The notes under the pieces: generated by a model
What the model was told of the DNA's origin: nothing
Databases searched by the model: none
Seen by the model: only the letters and a program-made list of their open reading frames with translations
Source: Ahrensia kielensis DSM 5890
GTDB lineage: Bacteria; Pseudomonadota; Alphaproteobacteria; Rhizobiales; Rhizobiaceae
Direction: 5' to 3'
Assembly: GCF_000374465.1 (NCBI RefSeq)
Contig: NZ_KB894528.1
Coordinates: 1,105,127 to 1,169,126 of the forward strand
Length of the DNA: 64,000 nt
In this document: one piece after another, positions 42,637-51,334 of the stretch
How positions within the stretch are numbered: position 1 is the stretch's first letter
Layout of the letters: each line of letters begins with the position of its first letter
Translations under genes and position numbers: made by a program

Positions 42637-45198
42637 ATGGCAGCATTTCCGACTCAGGCAAAAGTAGTTATCGTCGGTTTGGGCGGCATTGTCGGCGCCT
42701 CTATTGCCCATCATCTGATTGAGCGCGGCTGGGACGATATTGTCGGCATAGATAAATCAGCTATCCCAACGGATATCGGCTCCACATCTCATGCCTCTGA
42801 TTTTTGCTACGCGACAGCCCATGACTTTTTGACATGCTGGACAACGCTTTATTCAATTGATTTCTTTTCCAAGCGCGGCCGCTACGCAAAAGTAGGCGGT
42901 TTGGAAGTTGCGCGTGTCGGCGATGATGAGCGCATGATCGAGCTTAAGCGAAAAGTCACATCCGGCAAAGCTTTTGGTACACGTGCCGAAATGATTTCTG
43001 CGGCAGAAGCAAAAGCGAAATTTCCGTTGCTCGAAGAAGACCAAATCCAGGGCGCGCTCTGGGACCCTGATGCTGGCCTTGTTGCGCCGAGATCCCAAAC
43101 CCTTGCTGGCGAACTTGTTGATGAAGCAATCGCCAGCGGCAAGCTCAATAGCTTTGCCAATACATCAGCGCTCGATTTGATTGTCGAGAACGGACATATC
43201 AAAGGCGTTAAAACTGAACGCGGCACCATTATGGCTGACAAAGTCATCATCTGCGCAGGTCTTTGGGGACGCCTTATGGCCAATATGGTTGGCGAAGATT
43301 TGCCCGTCATGCCGGTTGATCACCCGCTCACCTTCTTTGGCCCTTACACAGAGTTTGAAGGCACAGGAAAAGACATTGGTTATCCGCTTTTGCGCGATCA
43401 GGGCAATTCGGCCTATATGCGCGATACGGGCGATCCAAAGACACCAGAAGGCGGCCAAATTGAGTGGGGCTACTATGAGGAAAAAGAACCACGCCTCTGC
43501 CATCCACGCGATATTCTAGAAAAGCACGAAGCGCGCCTTTCGCCGTCACAGCGTGATCTGCCAATCGAACAAATCATGGAGCCGCTTGAGCGTGCTATGG
43601 AGCTAACGCCAATTCTTGGCGAGCTGGGCTACAATGAAAGCCACTCATTTAATGGTCTTTTACAAGTAACCACCGATGGCGGCCCTTCAATGGGCGAAAG
43701 CCAAAAAGTGCGCGGCCTTTGGTATGCGGTCGCAATCTGGGTGAAAGACGGCCCAGGCATGGCCAAATTGCTCGTTGACTGGATGACCGATGGACGCACG
43801 GAAATTGATCACCATGCGATTGATTATGCACGTTTTTATCCATTCCAGACGACAGAAGAATATATTGAAGCACGCTGCACAGAAACGGCGATGAAGATTT
43901 ATAACCCTGCGGTTCACCCGCGCGAACCTTTCGCAGGCGGACGCGGCATTCGCCGTTCACCGTTCTATGAGCGCGAAGTTGAACTTGGCGGCTATTTCAT
44001 GGAACTTGGTGGCTGGGAGCGCGCGCATGGCTATGCGTCAAACGAACATTTGCTTGATAAATGGGCCGATAAAGTTCCGGTTCGAACAAACGAGTGGGAC
44101 AACCGCCATTTCTGGCGCGTTTCAAACGCTGAACATCTCGAGATGAGCGAAAATGTCGGCATGGTCAACCTGTCGCATTTTGCCATGTTTGAAGTCTCAG
44201 GACCGGACCATGTTGCCCTGATGGAATATGCTTGCGTTGCGAAAATCGGCGGCGACAACATGATCGGCAAAGGCATATATACGCATTTCCTTGACGATCT
44301 TGGCGGCGTTGCCGCTGACCTTACTGTCATTCGCATGGCAGACCGTTGCCGCGTGATTGACGGTGCGGACGCTGGCCCACGCGATTATCATTATTTGCGC
44401 CGCCTTGCCGAAGACAAAGGCTTTGATGTCACCATCGAAGACGTATCTGAAAAATACACCACCATTGGTGTTTGGGGGCCAAACGCACGCGCAACATTGC
44501 AAAAGGTCATCAGTGATCCAGATGCACTTAGTCAGGAAAGCTCACCTTTTGCATCACTGCGCCAAATTGAGATCGCTGGTAAATCCGTGACCACTTTGCG
44601 TCTTTCCTATGTTGGCGAACAGGGCTGGGAACTTCATATGAAATATGAAGATGGTCTTGCTGTATGGGATGCCATTTACGCAGCTGGCGTCATGCCGTTC
44701 GGTGTTGAAACCTATGCCAATACACGCCGCATGGAAAAATCCCTGCGTTTGCAAAACGCCGATCTTCTCACCGAGTACAACCTCATTGAGGCTGACCTTG
44801 CCCGCCCGAAAGTCAAAGAAGCCGATTTCCGCGGCAAACAAGCCTATCTGGACATTCGTGCGCGTGATCATCAACCAGCAACGCTGTGCACGCTTATCAT
44901 TGACGACAATACCGATAGCCAAGGCGTTGCGCGCTATCCTGTGGGCATTTGTCCGGTTCTTGATCCGGCCACAAAACAAACGCTTGTGGATGCACAGGGC
45001 CGCCGCTCTTTCACAACATCAATGGCCTTTGGGCCTACAATTGGCAAAAACATCGCCCTTGCCTATCTGCCGCATGATTATGCGAAAAAAGGCACCAGCT
45101 TGCTGATTGATTATATGGGAGAAGAGCTTCCCGTATCAGTCGCTGGTATTGGTTATGAACCGCTTTACGATCCAGAAAATCTAAAACCGCGCAGCTAG
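42637..45198 (+). CDS. Dimethylglycine/sarcosine-dehydrogenase-like FAD protein with GcvT domain
   Basis: An 853-aa two-domain enzyme. The N-terminal 400 residues are a DAO-type FAD oxidoreductase (VVIVGLGGIVGASIAHHL). A His in GSTSHAS aligns with the His that carries FAD covalently in dimethylglycine dehydrogenase (usual form GSTWHAAG). The rest is a FAO_M linker and a GcvT-like folate domain that captures the oxidised methyl as methylene-THF (GPNARATLQKV; YVGEQGWELH). The substrate is an N-methyl amino acid or related amine; dimethylglycine fits the neighbouring betaine genes. The changed GSTSHASDFCY motif suggests a divergent subfamily. A good GGGAGG precedes the ATG. Confidence 0.88.
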   Translation: MAAFPTQAKVVIVGLGGIVGASIAHHLIERGWDDIVGIDKSAIPTDIGSTSHASDFCYATAHDFLTCWTTLYSIDFFSKRGRYAKVGGLEVARVGDDERMIELKRKVTSGKAFGTRAEMISAAEAKAKFPLLEEDQIQGALWDPDAGLVAPRSQTLAGELVDEAIASGKLNSFANTSALDLIVENGHIKGVKTERGTIMADKVIICAGLWGRLMANMVGEDLPVMPVDHPLTFFGPYTEFEGTGKDIGYPLLRDQGNSAYMRDTGDPKTPEGGQIEWGYYEEKEPRLCHPRDILEKHEARLSPSQRDLPIEQIMEPLERAMELTPILGELGYNESHSFNGLLQVTTDGGPSMGESQKVRGLWYAVAIWVKDGPGMAKLLVDWMTDGRTEIDHHAIDYARFYPFQTTEEYIEARCTETAMKIYNPAVHPREPFAGGRGIRRSPFYEREVELGGYFMELGGWERAHGYASNEHLLDKWADKVPVRTNEWDNRHFWRVSNAEHLEMSENVGMVNLSHFAMFEVSGPDHVALMEYACVAKIGGDNMIGKGIYTHFLDDLGGVAADLTVIRMADRCRVIDGADAGPRDYHYLRRLAEDKGFDVTIEDVSEKYTTIGVWGPNARATLQKVISDPDALSQESSPFASLRQIEIAGKSVTTLRLSYVGEQGWELHMKYEDGLAVWDAIYAAGVMPFGVETYANTRRMEKSLRLQNADLLTEYNLIEADLARPKVKEADFRGKQAYLDIRARDHQPATLCTLIIDDNTDSQGVARYPVGICPVLDPATKQTLVDAQGRRSFTTSMAFGPTIGKNIALAYLPHDYAKKGTSLLIDYMGEELPVSVAGIGYEPLYDPENLKPRS

Positions 45199-45293
45199 AT
45201 CGGGTAAATCTAAGTATTTTTCAAGGTTTTGGTAACTATAAAGTAAACCCTTTGCGGTGTATTATTTGCAAATAATAAACCGCAGAGAAATTT

Positions 45294-46988
45294 ATGACGC
45301 ATATTCCTCAAAATGTTGCAGACGGAAACACTAACAAGATGATTGCAAGCGCATGGGCAATGCTCATTGCCATCGCCATCATTTCTGTACTGCTTCTTAT
45401 ATTGCCGACACTTGTACCCATTGGTGCAATGTATTGGGATAGCTATATTTATCTTGATGCGGAGCAGCGTATCGCGACAGGACAATTGCCAAATGTCGAT
45501 TTTGATGCGCCTGCCGGACCACTTGATTATTACCTAGTCTATCTCATTCGCTCGATATTGCCCGACAGCCAACCAATGCTTGCCGCCTCATGGTCCATGA
45601 TCATTGTAACCGTGCCAGTCATGGCGCTCATTATGTGGGACGTGATAAAATCCAAAGCATGGCCGATCACCGCTATTGTAGTCGGCTTTACCTTGTTTAC
45701 GCTCATACCATTCAATACGACGCCTTATTACCCGTTTCCCGGTGCTGATGGCTTTGCCATCTATAATCGCCACGGGTCACAACTGCTATTCGTCTTAGTT
45801 ACGGCGCTTTTATTTGCGCGCCGCGCTTCTGTATTAATCATCGCAATAGCAACCATAATGACGGCACTGTTTCTTGTGAAAATTACGGCATTTGCTGCAG
45901 GTGGTCTTTTGTGTGCTTGGGCATTATTTACCGGCCGTGTGAGTATAAAAATCGCAGCGCTTTCTAGCCTATTGGCCGCGATTGTGATCGCAATATTAGA
46001 ACTCACAACCGGTATTGTTTCGGCATATTTGAACGATCTATTCATCCTTTTAACAATGAATGAAGGCGGTCTACTCGGCCGTATCCTGCAGGGTATATCA
46101 CGCACATTTAGCGCCTGCCTGTTTGGCGGCTTACTCAGCCTCGTACTTCTATTCACGATGCCAAGAGCAACGCCTTGGAAACAAAAATTTCAAAATCCAG
46201 GACTATGGATCATCGTTGCGCTGATCGCTGGCGTATTCTACGAAAGCCAAAACACAGGCGGCCAGGAGATGATACTTCTATGGCCAGTGGTGATTTTTGC
46301 CTTTCAAAAATCCATAGGCGAAAAAACAAGCCCAGCGACGTTTTACACAATCATTGTTCTTGCCGCTGCAACGCTTCTACCAATGACAGCTTCCATACTT
46401 CAAGCAAGCGCACGTGCAACATCGACAATGGTAAAACAGCACGCTTTGCAGCATACAACACTGCGAAACATGGGCGCGGTCACGGTTAGACCAGACACTC
46501 AAGAACGCACCAATGCTATGCGCGCCAACTGGCTAGCCTATCCAGAAGCACTCAATGATTTGGCGCTAGACAAGAAGCGGCTACCATCATTCTTGCTGTT
46601 CTCGGATTTAGATTATCAAGTGGGCTGGGCACAAGCAGCAGATAGGGTCGTTGCTAAACTCAAACGACGCCAAGCCGATGGTTTGGACATAAAGTCGATA
46701 ACCACACTGGACTTCACCAATCCCTTTGCATGGCTCTTAAACATCAACGCGCCCAAATACATGCCTATCGGCGCCGATCCGTACCGTACTGTACCAGAGC
46801 CTGATGAACGCACACTTCAATCTCTGCGCGATACAGATATGATCTTGAAACCAAAATGTCCGTTCACAAATACGATTGTTCGCCTGCATGAAATTTATGC
46901 GCCCGCACTAACCGAGCACAAACAGGTGGATATAACGCCGTGTTATTCGGCGTTTATCCACCCGAGATTACAAGATAGTTGGAAGTGA
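45294..46988 (+). CDS. GT-C-like polytopic membrane protein, probable glycosyltransferase
   Basis: A 564-aa protein with about ten hydrophobic helices up to residue 370 and a soluble C-terminal domain of about 190 residues. The first outward loop, AMYWDSYIYLDAEQRIATGQLPNVDFDAP, holds acidic residues in the position of catalytic Asp/Glu in GT-C transferases (GT39/GT83 and arabinosyltransferase-like). These use polyprenyl-phosphate sugars in the periplasm. It ends one base before the convergent polyprenyl-sugar operon, so it is a candidate user of the donor made there. No closer family was recognised. Confidence 0.62.
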   Translation: MTHIPQNVADGNTNKMIASAWAMLIAIAIISVLLLILPTLVPIGAMYWDSYIYLDAEQRIATGQLPNVDFDAPAGPLDYYLVYLIRSILPDSQPMLAASWSMIIVTVPVMALIMWDVIKSKAWPITAIVVGFTLFTLIPFNTTPYYPFPGADGFAIYNRHGSQLLFVLVTALLFARRASVLIIAIATIMTALFLVKITAFAAGGLLCAWALFTGRVSIKIAALSSLLAAIVIAILELTTGIVSAYLNDLFILLTMNEGGLLGRILQGISRTFSACLFGGLLSLVLLFTMPRATPWKQKFQNPGLWIIVALIAGVFYESQNTGGQEMILLWPVVIFAFQKSIGEKTSPATFYTIIVLAAATLLPMTASILQASARATSTMVKQHALQHTTLRNMGAVTVRPDTQERTNAMRANWLAYPEALNDLALDKKRLPSFLLFSDLDYQVGWAQAADRVVAKLKRRQADGLDIKSITTLDFTNPFAWLLNINAPKYMPIGADPYRTVPEPDERTLQSLRDTDMILKPKCPFTNTIVRLHEIYAPALTEHKQVDITPCYSAFIHPRLQDSWK

Positions 46989-46989
46989 T

Positions 46990-48504
46990 TTAAGCAGCTT
47001 TCTTGCCTTTGGTTTTCTTCTCGATAACCTGCGCAGCAATGAAGTCTTTCACGATCATCACAACGCCCTTGCCCATCATCTTGTCCATAGCGCCAACCAG
47101 TTGATCAACGTTCTCTTTGGTACAAACGAGAGGCGGCAACAGGCGCACCACATTGCGGTTATATTCAGTAAAGGCGACAAGCACATCATGGTCGCGCAGT
47201 AGTAATGCGCCCATAAAGCCGGACAAAGAGCCTTTTAGCTTGTCGTCCAACATGGCAACGGCTGGGCGCATGACAGCAGGTAATGTCTGGCTAAAGTCTT
47301 GGAATTCAAGACCAACCATAAGGCCCTGCCCGCGAACATCCTTGACAATATCAGGATATTTCGCCTGCAAGCGCTCAAGTTCAGATTTAAGATATGCACC
47401 CACTTCAGCCGCATTATTGATGAGGTTATCCTCATAAAGCGCATTAATGGTTTCCATCGCAGTGATACAGCCTTCGCCGATACCACCAAATGTCGCCGCC
47501 GCATGAATGAGCGCCGTTTTAGGCGTGCCATAGGCTTTCATATAAATTTCTGTGCGTGCGATCATGGCTGCCATAGCGCATTTGCCGCCACCAAGTGACT
47601 TAGCAATTGCCGTTACATCCGGCACAACGCCATAATGTTCAAAGGCATAAAAACGGCCCGTGCGCCCAACACCACATTGCACTTCATCGGCAAGCCACAA
47701 CACATCATATTGGTCGCACAATGCGCGCAATTTCTGCCAGAACTCAGCAGGTGCCGTATTAATGCCGCCGCCGCCTTGAATGGTCTCAAGACATACTGTT
47801 CCGATTTCAGGATGTGCTTTGAATGCAGCTTCAATCGCATCAATATCGCCGAAAGGTACTCTAACGCCATTTTCAAGCAGCTTGAATTCACTCTTGTAAA
47901 GCGGGCCATCTGTGTAAGACAGAACGCCTTTTGTTTTGCCGTGAAATGAGTTTTCAGCAAACAGCACCATCGAACGGTCTGGACCAGCAGCACGTTCACA
48001 AACCTTAAGCGCTGCTTCCATTGCTTCGGAGCCAGATGAACCAAGGAAAACCATATCAAGATCGCCCGGTGAAACCGCAGCAATATTATGCGCCAATGCT
48101 GTTGCATATTGGCTCATGAAAGCCATCGCAATTTCATGGCGCTGTTCGTCCTGAAACTTCTTGCGTGCAGCAATGATACGCGGATTGTTGTGGCCCATGG
48201 CAAGCGAGCCAAAGCCGCCAAAGAAATCCAAAATCGCACGGCCATTTTGGTCGTAATAATACATGCCTTCAGCACGTTCGATTTTGATTTTATGAAAGCC
48301 TAATAGCTTCATGAAATGCAGCTGACCCGGATTGTAATGCGTTTTGAAAAGATCAGTCATCTTTTCAACGCTCATTGCCTTGGCATCTTCAACCGATAGC
48401 AGATCCGGTTTTGAAACCGGTCCTGGCACAGGCGTCACAACGGAAGGTGCAGCAACGGTTTTACGTGCTTCAACTGTTTTTTTAGACTTCAAAAAATCAA
48501 GCAT
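46990..48504 (-). CDS. Class III aminotransferase in the polyprenyl-sugar operon
   Basis: A 504-aa PLP enzyme with GSSGSEAMEAAL at about 155-166, the Asp-Glu pair LADEVQCGVGRTG (D273), and the lysine K302 in TAIAKSLGGGK. An N-terminal extension of about 50 residues (Ala/Val/Pro-rich) precedes the fold. Closest by eye to ornithine/acetylornithine or diaminobutyrate-type enzymes. It follows the epimerase gene by 8 bases and is last in the operon. Its presence with sugar-lipid genes suggests transfer of an amino group to an aldehyde or keto intermediate, or supply of an amino donor; the substrate is open. Confidence 0.8.
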   Translation of the reverse strand: MLDFLKSKKTVEARKTVAAPSVVTPVPGPVSKPDLLSVEDAKAMSVEKMTDLFKTHYNPGQLHFMKLLGFHKIKIERAEGMYYYDQNGRAILDFFGGFGSLAMGHNNPRIIAARKKFQDEQRHEIAMAFMSQYATALAHNIAAVSPGDLDMVFLGSSGSEAMEAALKVCERAAGPDRSMVLFAENSFHGKTKGVLSYTDGPLYKSEFKLLENGVRVPFGDIDAIEAAFKAHPEIGTVCLETIQGGGGINTAPAEFWQKLRALCDQYDVLWLADEVQCGVGRTGRFYAFEHYGVVPDVTAIAKSLGGGKCAMAAMIARTEIYMKAYGTPKTALIHAAATFGGIGEGCITAMETINALYEDNLINNAAEVGAYLKSELERLQAKYPDIVKDVRGQGLMVGLEFQDFSQTLPAVMRPAVAMLDDKLKGSLSGFMGALLLRDHDVLVAFTEYNRNVVRLLPPLVCTKENVDQLVGAMDKMMGKGVVMIVKDFIAAQVIEKKTKGKKAA

Positions 48505-48512
48505 TTTCGTTC

Positions 48513-49526
48513 CTATTCCGCTGCAACAACGGTTGAGTTACCAACATCGACACCCGCATCAACGGCTTTGCGATATTCCGCATAAGCATCTTTGAGCATG
48601 TCTTCATCACGATACTTTGGCTCCCAGCCAAAATCTGCCTTGATCGCGGTTGTATCACGCACGCAATACTCATCAGCGATCATATATTGTTCAGGGTCCA
48701 TAATCGGCACATTGAACCAATCAAGCGTTGCCAAAGTCCATTTAACGGCAAAGCCCGGTGTCGGGATCAGTATGGATTTTGAACCAGCTGATTTAATCAA
48801 ATCACCCAAAAGCACTTTCACTGGCGGCGGATTATCCGACCCAATATTATAAGCCTTGTTCGGCACGCCATGTTCCCATGCCAAACGCGCAGCTTCCGCG
48901 CAGTCAAACACAGAGATAAATTGGTAAGGGTTTTTGCCAGAACCAATCATCGGTACAGGCAGGCCCATATCAATCAGTTTGAACAATTTGCCCAAAATAC
49001 CAAGACGGCCAGGGCCGATAATAAGGCGCGGACGAATGATCGTAATGTTCATGCCCTTTTCGCGCCAGCTTTCAGCAATCTCTTCTGTCGCAGCCTTCGA
49101 CGCACCATAATGGCCTATCGGCTCAATCGGATGCTTTTCATCCTGCGGGCTCTGAACGGTCTTACCGTAAACCATATCCGTCGTGAACTGCACCAATTGG
49201 CGGCCACCAGAAGCATAGGTATGCGCCATAATATTGGCTGCACCAAATGTATTGACCGGATAGAAAAACGGGTAGCGATCAATCCGTTTTTGGATTGGCG
49301 AGAGCATCATTGCAGACATGTTATAAACCATGTCGCCTTTTGTGATTTTCACACCAGAAACAGACGCTGAATTGGTTACATCACAGTGCACATATTCCGC
49401 CGATTTATAATGCGGCAGATCTGTCTTATGGATGTCTGCGACTAGAACTTTCTCGCCGCGCTCAACAAGGTCTTTTGCAAGATAGCGGCCGACAAAACCA
49501 TCGCCGCCGAAAATGACATGTTTCAT
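48513..49526 (-). CDS. NAD-dependent epimerase/dehydratase (extended SDR)
   Basis: A 337-aa extended short-chain dehydrogenase. The nucleotide motif is FGGDGFVGRYLA (residues about 6-17), and the catalytic pair is Y and K in HYGASKAATEE, with an upstream Thr in QFTTDMVYG. NIGSDNPPPVKVL is a typical C-terminal element. In mycobacteria the DprE1 keto product is reduced by DprE2, a short-chain reductase; this protein could play that part here or modify another nucleotide or lipid sugar. Its ATG overlaps the stop of the small transporter gene (4 bases). Confidence 0.82.
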   Translation of the reverse strand: MKHVIFGGDGFVGRYLAKDLVERGEKVLVADIHKTDLPHYKSAEYVHCDVTNSASVSGVKITKGDMVYNMSAMMLSPIQKRIDRYPFFYPVNTFGAANIMAHTYASGGRQLVQFTTDMVYGKTVQSPQDEKHPIEPIGHYGASKAATEEIAESWREKGMNITIIRPRLIIGPGRLGILGKLFKLIDMGLPVPMIGSGKNPYQFISVFDCAEAARLAWEHGVPNKAYNIGSDNPPPVKVLLGDLIKSAGSKSILIPTPGFAVKWTLATLDWFNVPIMDPEQYMIADEYCVRDTTAIKADFGWEPKYRDEDMLKDAYAEYRKAVDAGVDVGNSTVVAAE

Positions 49527-49945
49527 GAATTATACTCTTCAGTTGTCGTTTGTGAAATGGATGTTTCTTGCGTTGGCGAACCAGATTGCGCGATCAGCAC
49601 AGTGCCTATGCATATGAATACGATGCCTGCGATCTTATATGTGCCGAGTTCTTCGCCAAAAAGCTGCCAAGCAAGAACAGCGACCAGCACATAGGCAAGC
49701 GATAAAAACGGATAGGCAAAAGACAGATCAACCTTTGACAGCACGAACATATGGCTCGCCATTGAGATGACAAATGTTGCCAATCCAAAGAAAACCCAAG
49801 GCGAAAACACCACCATCAAAAGCTTCAGGATGATGTTATCCTGTGCCAAAACAGACGGCGAAAGCGTGGTCATGCCTTGTTTGAGCATCAACTGCGCTGC
49901 GGCATTGGTCGCAACCGTAAAGAGTATGAAAATGATATATTTCAT
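49523..49945 (-). CDS. Small EmrE/ArnE-like membrane protein, probable lipid-sugar flippase
   Basis: A 140-aa protein with four hydrophobic helices of the SMR/EamA half-size type (MKYIIFILFTVATNAAAQLMLKQG at the N-terminus) and a Ser/Thr/Gln-rich hydrophilic tail. ArnE/ArnF members flip undecaprenyl-phosphate aminoarabinose across the inner membrane. Its position between the DprE1-like oxidase and the SDR suggests translocation of the polyprenyl-phosphate pentose. It overlaps the downstream epimerase gene by 4 bases. Confidence 0.78.
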   Translation of the reverse strand: MKYIIFILFTVATNAAAQLMLKQGMTTLSPSVLAQDNIILKLLMVVFSPWVFFGLATFVISMASHMFVLSKVDLSFAYPFLSLAYVLVAVLAWQLFGEELGTYKIAGIVFICIGTVLIAQSGSPTQETSISQTTTEEYNS

Positions 49946-49972
49946 TTGGCTTTCCTATTCCTGCTTCAAACC

Positions 49973-51334
49973 CTACACAGAAGGGGTTTCAGTCCGCTGA
50001 ACTAATTCATTAGAATTGTTTGCATTCCCATTTTTGGGCAGTTTTTGTGCTGTACGCCGCCAGAAATCAGACATGATTTTTGGGTCACGCTTTGCTTCCA
50101 GCTGTTCCCAATTTGGAAATGAGGCTGCGAAGGTCTGCGCGCTCATACGCGCATCCTTATATGGATTTACGCGGCCACCAGCTTGAACCGTCAACCGATC
50201 CAGCTCACGAAGCAACGCCAATGTTTTTTCACCACGATTGGGAAAATCCAGCGTCAGCGTGTAACCGGGCTGCGGAAAGCTCAAGAGGCCGGGCGAGTTA
50301 ACCGCGCCAAATCTTTTAAGCACCGTTAGGAATGATGCCTGCCCTGCCCTTTGGCTGGCATAAAGCATCAAGCGAATGGTATCGATTGCACGGTCAGCCG
50401 GAATTGCGCTTTGGTGCTGAAATAGGCCGCGCGGCCCATAAAGCCTGTTCCAATTTTCAACCGCATCAAGCGGATAAAAAAAACCTTGATAGTTAGATGT
50501 CAGTAGCTGCCCGCTTTTGCTTTTTTTTGCATGATAAAACGCTGTATTAAACGCCTTAAGGCTCAAATGATTGAGCGCATTAAAAGGTAGTTTAAAAGGC
50601 ACCTGCAATTTCGCCTTATGAGAACCAGTATCAAAATTACCATTGTCGGCATGGTTAGCGGTCATCAATATGCCGCGTTCTCCGGAAAGCTGATCAAGCC
50701 AAGCCACCGCATATTCATTGTCAGCATCAGCTTGTTCAGCCTGCGCAAAATATTCGTCCAATGTCTGGAACGGTGTCAGCTTTTCCGTCACATCAAGCGA
50801 TGAGATTTTCATCATGCGCAACGTGACCCGCGCAATCATGCCCGTTAGCCCCATCCCGCCTATGGTCGCCTGAAAAAGACCAGATAAATCATCGGGCGTC
50901 AGTCTGTGAACACCGTCAGAGCGCACCAGCGTCAATGCTTCAACATGGCAGCCAAACGTGCCGCGCACATGATGGTTTTTGCCATGCACATCATTGGCAA
51001 CCGCACCGCCTAAAGTGACAAAACGTGTGCCAGGTGTAACCGGTAAAAACCAGCCATGGGGCGCGCAGTGATCGATAATCTCATGCAGGAACACACCCGG
51101 CTCTGCCGTCAATAAACCGGTCTGGGCATCAAAGGAAATGATGTTGTTCTGGCCGCGCATATCAGCCAGCACCCCACCATCATTATGACAACTATCACCG
51201 TAAGAGCGGCCATTGCCAAAGGGCAAATAACGATCAGCAGCCGCGCTCTCAATATCGCGAACAGCGACAGCGCCACTCACATGATGGCGCGCATGGTTAT
51301 TAAGCCCACCAAAACTATCGTACTGATCAGACAA
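49973..51334 (-). CDS. FAD-linked oxidase resembling DprE1 (polyprenylphosphoryl-ribose 2'-oxidase)
   Basis: A VAO-type FAD oxidoreductase, about 453 aa. The FAD-binding region has PFGNGRSYGDS and PVTPGTRFVTLGGAVANDVHGKNHH, as in DprE1. The C-terminal half has FFYPLDAVENWNRLYGPRGLFQHQ and LSFPQPGYTLTLDFP. DprE1 oxidises the C2' hydroxyl of decaprenylphosphoryl-ribose on the way to arabinose. At the position of the DprE1 Cys387 (benzothiazinone target) this protein has Thr, while the later Lys in YKDAR is kept. Start: a TTG at 51334 overlaps the UbiA stop by 8 bases and has GGTGG ahead; a TTG at 51367 is the longer option. Confidence 0.85.
   Translation of the reverse strand: MSDQYDSFGGLNNHARHHVSGAVAVRDIESAAADRYLPFGNGRSYGDSCHNDGGVLADMRGQNNIISFDAQTGLLTAEPGVFLHEIIDHCAPHGWFLPVTPGTRFVTLGGAVANDVHGKNHHVRGTFGCHVEALTLVRSDGVHRLTPDDLSGLFQATIGGMGLTGMIARVTLRMMKISSLDVTEKLTPFQTLDEYFAQAEQADADNEYAVAWLDQLSGERGILMTANHADNGNFDTGSHKAKLQVPFKLPFNALNHLSLKAFNTAFYHAKKSKSGQLLTSNYQGFFYPLDAVENWNRLYGPRGLFQHQSAIPADRAIDTIRLMLYASQRAGQASFLTVLKRFGAVNSPGLLSFPQPGYTLTLDFPNRGEKTLALLRELDRLTVQAGGRVNPYKDARMSAQTFAASFPNWEQLEAKRDPKIMSDFWRRTAQKLPKNGNANNSNELVQRTETPSV

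Noticed and set aside
42637-45198. DMSP demethylase (DmdA)
   Set aside because: DmdA is a GcvT-like protein without the N-terminal FAD oxidoreductase domain. This protein has that domain and is over twice as long.
46990-48504. HpnO (hopanoid aminotransferase)
   Set aside because: Same enzyme class, but no other hopanoid gene is nearby and the operon is about polyprenyl sugars.
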